NCBI GenBank assembly: GCA_009777735.1
Contig: WRLF01000010.1
Span: 41,063-105,062 of the forward strand
Length of the DNA: 64,000 nucleotides
Direction of reading: 5' to 3'
From: Treponema sp.
Lineage (GTDB): Bacteria > Spirochaetota > Spirochaetia > Treponematales > Breznakiellaceae
Shown here: positions 60,491 through 64,000 of the stretch, in pieces
Layout of the letters: each line of letters begins with the position of its first letter
Numbering within the stretch: position 1 is the stretch's first letter
Made by a program: the position numbers and the translations under genes
The notes under the pieces: generated by a model
Told to the model about the DNA's origin: nothing
The model's input: the letters and a program-made list of their open reading frames with translations, nothing else
Databases searched by the model: none

Positions 60491-63091
60491 TTATTGAATT
60501 TCTTCTATATGCTCCATAATAACCCGATCTGCTTCACGTTCGTATGAATAGGCTAACTCTTTAAGAGAGGAGGCAAAATGTATATAACCTAACTTTTCAA
60601 CTTCCTCTGCTCTTTTTCTCCATGAATCAGCAAGTTCTTTCTCTGGTTTTCCTGAAGGATCAATAAAATAAATTCCACGAGAATTGTATACTTCTGATAA
60701 AAAACCACGTCGAATGTGTTCGTTGTTTTTTTCGTCAAGTATCTCCAATGCTGGTTGTTGTATCCATAATCCATCTTTATCAGGACCTGTATAAAAAAGA
60801 ACATGGCCAAGATGAGTCATTGCTGCTTCAAAATAACCAGATTCTATTGTTTTTATTTTTACTTCATTAACCCATTTTCTCAGCACATCATCAGAAAAAG
60901 ACCCATCATCTAATTTTCCCGGAGGAAGTTTCCATTCATGCAGCAATTTCCAGGCATTTTCAAGTAAATTCTTATTTTTTTTGGTTGCCTTTTTATCAGA
61001 TTTACCATCTTTTTTTGATCTGTATAATAATTGAATAATCTCAATAAAAAAATCTGGTTTTTGAGATAAATATTTTCCAAGTAGTTTTGGCTCTGCATAA
61101 TAATAATCATTAAGGAAGGGTAAATATGCCCATTCAATCTTGAATAATTTATTTTCATCTATATCTATATCTCCTTGAAGTAATTTAATAATTTCTGTTA
61201 CTTGGTATTTATATATACTTCCAATAGATTCATCAGATGAAACTCCATCAAGAAGCGTTTTTATTGCCAGCTCTTTATATAATTCTTTTTTAGAATGATA
61301 ATGAGCATAAATACAGGAAAATGCAAAACGGGGACGGCCATATTTAGATAAATTTTCAATTGCATGAAGTATATTATTTTGAGCAATTGGGTTTATATTG
61401 GCATTAATTTTTTTCCAATATTCGCCGACATGCTCTCCTAGAAATTCTTCTGCTTTTTCCCAAATTTTATCTTCAAATGGCAAAAAAAGAAGGAAATTGC
61501 ATTTTTGTTCATTTGTCCAGTTTATTACTTTCAGGCTTTCAATCCATTTGAGACCGTTATTGCGATAACGAGTCCAAATATAACCGCTGATTAACTGCTT
61601 TAAGTACAATTCATCATAATCTAAAAAAGACGGGAGAAGCTCAGAATCATTTTTTTCATTGGCTATATATGCAAATGTATCTCCAACTATAGCAGGATTT
61701 TCTACTATTTCAGCAAATAAAACCACAGAGTCTGTTTTGTTTATACCATAAATCTGCTGTAATGCCATAATTCTTTGTTTTTTCATTCTCTCTTGAAATA
61801 TATCCCATTCTTCATTTTTACCCTTTAATTCAAGATCACTATCAAAAAACAAATGTCTATATAAATATTCCGGATTAGCGGGGGCCAGTTTTTCTGCAGT
61901 TTGTTCCAATAAATCAATCTGTTCAACCGGCAATGCCCGCTCTGCATCGAAGTAATTTCGATGTCTTCTGACTAATATACACATTTTTTCCCATATAGTT
62001 ACTTTTTGTTTATCAGGTAATTTTACTATATCATCTGATGAGAGAAATTGAAGAAAAACATCGTAAGATGAACGAGGAATGTTTTCAAGATTGTCAACCA
62101 ATTCAGAAATATATTGAATATCGTTCTTGGTATTTTTTACCATATCTATTGTCATGGCTGCATATTTATTTACTTGTTCCCAATATTCATTTCTCAAAAC
62201 TCCTTCTTCCCAATCTGCCGGAATAAAATTTCTAAATTTTGGTTTTCGGGTATAACAAGAAGTTTGATGTCTTTTGGGCAGCAATTCTATTAAAATCTTC
62301 CATGCTATATCAGGTAAATTTCTTTGAACTCCTTTTAGAGAAGCAAGCCTTTTTTCAATAGGGGCTATTGTTTGCGGAAGCCAAGGAAGCAGTATTGTGA
62401 TTATTGAGTTATCAGGTCTATTAGACCACTTTCCTCCCGGATCACGTGCTGCTAATTCAGCCAAAACAAGAATTGTTCTGGCTAGAAGATCCTCACTCCA
62501 GGCTAAAGTTTCTAATGCCCAATATAACCCTGTCATGTAATTAGCACCTGTAATACCGTCTCCTTCCTGTATATAAAGTGCATCAAATGGACAAGGAGAT
62601 TGTTTTAAAGCATTTTCAACTGATGACAAGAATTCATCTGGTGCTGCTTCTGCAAGAATAGGTAATACATCATCCAAACTTGCCCACAATTGCCAGTCTT
62701 TATTCAGGAAGAGCTCTCTTATTGCAAGGATAACAATTCCCTCTGGTTTTTGCGGTGTACAATTTTTTAGTTCTTTTCCATGAATTCCCAAAAACGCAAG
62801 AGTTTCAGATATACCTTTTCGTAATTCTGATGAATATTTTGGGTGCTTACCATGCAGTGCAAAAGCGAACCTGTCTTCAGACACTAAATCAAACATAGGG
62901 TGAATTTCTGATAAAACCTTTAGTGATATATTTTTAATTGAATCCAAATGAGAGTCATAGAAAAAAGACGCATATTTTAACAAAATTTTTATTTTTCCTT
63001 TAACTTTCCAATGACCACTATTTAAAGAAAATATATCATCATTATACTTTCGTATTTCTCTGACACTGTTTATCCATTCTCTAGAATCCAT
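60491..63091 (-). CDS. Large helical-repeat protein, resembling the sensor half of STAND-type defence proteins
   Basis: This 866-residue protein is without signal peptide or membrane segment. No Walker A or B motif is visible. The N-terminal segments FALHGKHPKYSSELRKGISETLAFLG and LWASLDDVLPILAEAAPDEFLSSVENAL, then LAELAARDPGGKWSNRP and ILLPWLPQT, resemble my memory of the C-terminal helical regions of very large STAND/Avs-like proteins. Here that region stands alone without an NTPase domain. The remainder is alpha-helical to the end. GAGGT precedes the ATG at 63091, which overlaps the upstream HEPN-like gene by 11 nt. Base composition is clearly more AT-rich than the housekeeping genes in the window, which suggests acquisition by transfer. 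Confidence 0.7.
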   Translation of the reverse strand: MDSREWINSVREIRKYNDDIFSLNSGHWKVKGKIKILLKYASFFYDSHLDSIKNISLKVLSEIHPMFDLVSEDRFAFALHGKHPKYSSELRKGISETLAFLGIHGKELKNCTPQKPEGIVILAIRELFLNKDWQLWASLDDVLPILAEAAPDEFLSSVENALKQSPCPFDALYIQEGDGITGANYMTGLYWALETLAWSEDLLARTILVLAELAARDPGGKWSNRPDNSIITILLPWLPQTIAPIEKRLASLKGVQRNLPDIAWKILIELLPKRHQTSCYTRKPKFRNFIPADWEEGVLRNEYWEQVNKYAAMTIDMVKNTKNDIQYISELVDNLENIPRSSYDVFLQFLSSDDIVKLPDKQKVTIWEKMCILVRRHRNYFDAERALPVEQIDLLEQTAEKLAPANPEYLYRHLFFDSDLELKGKNEEWDIFQERMKKQRIMALQQIYGINKTDSVVLFAEIVENPAIVGDTFAYIANEKNDSELLPSFLDYDELYLKQLISGYIWTRYRNNGLKWIESLKVINWTNEQKCNFLLFLPFEDKIWEKAEEFLGEHVGEYWKKINANINPIAQNNILHAIENLSKYGRPRFAFSCIYAHYHSKKELYKELAIKTLLDGVSSDESIGSIYKYQVTEIIKLLQGDIDIDENKLFKIEWAYLPFLNDYYYAEPKLLGKYLSQKPDFFIEIIQLLYRSKKDGKSDKKATKKNKNLLENAWKLLHEWKLPPGKLDDGSFSDDVLRKWVNEVKIKTIESGYFEAAMTHLGHVLFYTGPDKDGLWIQQPALEILDEKNNEHIRRGFLSEVYNSRGIYFIDPSGKPEKELADSWRKRAEEVEKLGYIHFASSLKELAYSYEREADRVIMEHIEEIQ

Positions 63092-63719
63092 TTGTTACCT
63101 CATTGATTATTTCATTGTCACCCTGTGAGTTTTCATTCCATCGGCCAATAATTGAGGCAATAAATAATGGTGTTTCATGCTTTTGTTTTATATCAGAAAT
63201 AATGGGTTTAACATATTCTTCTGGTATATGGGGAAATTCATTTTCAGATTCTGAAATAGAGGCATCAAGAAGATCTTCAATATTTGCTATTTTGAAAAGA
63301 GTCGTGAATATCCAGAAAGCAATTTGGCGGATTGTATTTAACTCTGATGTATCAGGGGAAGAAAGAGAAGCATCATGATACAATTTGTTCCTTTGGTCAT
63401 GGTAATGATTAATAACATCTTTTTCCCACTTGATAGGTAAATGTTCCTTTTTAATATAACCTTCAAGAACTTTAAGTTTATCAAAATAGGAATTTTTTAC
63501 TTTTTCTAACTCTTCTTTCCTGTAAATTTTTTCACCCTTAGGAATAGTATTAATATACATAAATGAATAAATTGACACTTCAATAGCATTGTCAAAATTA
63601 ATATAGGCCATTCGTTTGCTGTAATCAGAGCCTTTTCTATAATGAGTTTCTGCATGATAAATCAATTCAAAAGGCTTTATCATCCAGGGTTTTAATATTT
63701 TTAAAGCTGAATTATACAT
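63081..63719 (-). CDS. HEPN-like protein, putative RNase partner
   Basis: This 212-residue protein is mostly helical. The central segment HYHDQRNKLYHDASL carries R-x4-H, the catalytic motif type of HEPN ribonucleases (Arg-x4-6-His), following a helix with KRMAYINFDNAIEVSIYSF, as in HEPN-like domains that start with an amphipathic helix. The function is inferred from that motif only. It is AT-rich like its partner, starts the two-gene unit, and its last 11 nt overlap the large gene. An IS3-type element begins about 90 nt upstream of its start. Confidence 0.6.
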   Translation of the reverse strand: MYNSALKILKPWMIKPFELIYHAETHYRKGSDYSKRMAYINFDNAIEVSIYSFMYINTIPKGEKIYRKEELEKVKNSYFDKLKVLEGYIKKEHLPIKWEKDVINHYHDQRNKLYHDASLSSPDTSELNTIRQIAFWIFTTLFKIANIEDLLDASISESENEFPHIPEEYVKPIISDIKQKHETPLFIASIIGRWNENSQGDNEIINEVTNGF

Positions 63720-63810
63720 ACCTCGACCCTTGTTTAATTAATCATTGGTGCTTGCTCATAATGCAGAAAATAATACTAACTCCTAACCACTAACTTTACA
63801 CACCCGCCAC

Positions 63811-64000
63811 TGGACTTCCCCCAGTAAGGTGGACAGATAGTTAAGCCCATGATAAACCTTAAGGAGAGGAAAACATGGGAAGAAGAAGAAAGTTTACCAG
63901 AGAATTCAAGGAATCAGCAATTGAACTGTATCAGAGCAGCGGCAGGACGGCAAAAGAAATAGCCGAAGAGCTTGGTTTTGAACGTTCCAATCTCGGCCGG
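63811..64000 (+). mobile_element. Left end of an IS3-family insertion sequence, partial
   Basis: TGGACTTCCCCCAGTAAGGT begins a probable terminal inverted repeat at 63811, resembling IS3-group ends that read TGGA/TGAC...CCCC...GGACA. A transposase OrfA starts 64 nt inside. The element continues past the window, so its other end and target duplication cannot be seen. The 63720-63810 stretch before it is AT-rich, with no gene recognised; it contains AATACTAACTCCTAACCACT. Confidence 0.75.
63875..64000 (+). CDS. IS3-family transposase OrfA, N-terminal part
   Basis: The first 42 codons read MGRRRKFTREFKESAIELYQ followed by SSGRTAKEIAEELGFERSNLGR. This is the helix-turn-helix start of the IS3 OrfA protein, which binds the element ends; OrfB with the DDE active site should follow beyond the window. 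AAGGAGAG precedes the ATG. The frame is open to the window edge, so completeness is unknown. Confidence 0.9.
   Translation, partial: MGRRRKFTREFKESAIELYQSSGRTAKEIAEELGFERSNLGR

Overview
The window most likely comes from a spirochaete, probably a Treponema-type animal- or insect-gut bacterium. This is an inference. It rests on many diverged lipoproteins and outer-membrane proteins with Treponema-like signal peptides, a chemotaxis and c-di-GMP gene set next to a lone FlhB C-terminal protein, a ZnuABC-type uptake operon, tRNA genes without encoded CCA, and very repeat-rich intergenic DNA. There is no rRNA, no CRISPR array and no complete prophage. Three tRNA genes are present: Pro-UGG, Gly-CCC and Arg-UCU.

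Layout. Bases 1-2.3 kb (minus strand): a Phd/VapC toxin-antitoxin pair followed by an RF-1-like peptidyl-tRNA hydrolase and a B12-binding radical SAM enzyme that runs off the edge. 2.5-7.8 kb: a hybrid sensor kinase and a chemoreceptor with its own receiver domain. 7.8-13.2 kb: metK, a lipoprotein, an FGGY sugar kinase, and a tyrosine phenol-lyase/tryptophanase-type enzyme behind a strong promoter and structured leader. 13.3-17.1 kb: tRNA-Pro and a minus-strand ZnuA-ZnuC-ZnuB-lipoprotein operon. 17.4-25.4 kb: hflX, a purC-like gene, a spirochaete-type helical protein, ppk, an exported protein and a dus gene. 25.6-31.4 kb: a clan AA protease, a DUF1015 protein, cheR-cheB and an Rpn-family nuclease inside a repeat island. 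31.5-38.8 kb: a YfhO membrane protein and a run of coupled genes including an FlhB-C homologue, an HD-GYP phosphodiesterase, YraN and a GGDEF cyclase. 39.1-47.4 kb: a secreted papain-like protease, a secreted 14-WD40 caspase-like protein, gene remnants, a small toxin-antitoxin-like pair, a DUF4384-like protein and a CHASE2 adenylate/guanylate cyclase. 47.4-55.3 kb: glnA, ogt, an NlpC/P60 hydrolase and a block of envelope proteins. 55.5-60.5 kb: two AAA/DUF4143 ATPases flanking tRNA-Arg(UCU) and an operon for anticodon-loop modification. 60.5-64 kb: a putative defence pair (HEPN-like protein plus large helical-repeat protein) and the start of an IS3-family element.

The most unusual content is of two kinds. 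First, there are three dispersed repeat families: (a) a ~195-207 bp element in three copies with a nearly invariant core and long terminal arms that differ between copies yet stay self-complementary within each copy; (b) short elements with ACAATGTGTGTC-type ends clustered around an Rpn-family nuclease; (c) a GGGATC/CCCCGGTCCCC-armed element that sits in frame inside two unrelated proteins. Second, there are unusual gene assemblies: a QueH-TcdA fusion followed by TtcA next to a tRNA that TtcA and TcdA would be expected to modify, a secreted caspase/papain/cyclase locus with decayed paralogue 5' ends, and the HEPN plus helical-sensor pair. All functions are read from sequence motifs by eye; no database search was possible.
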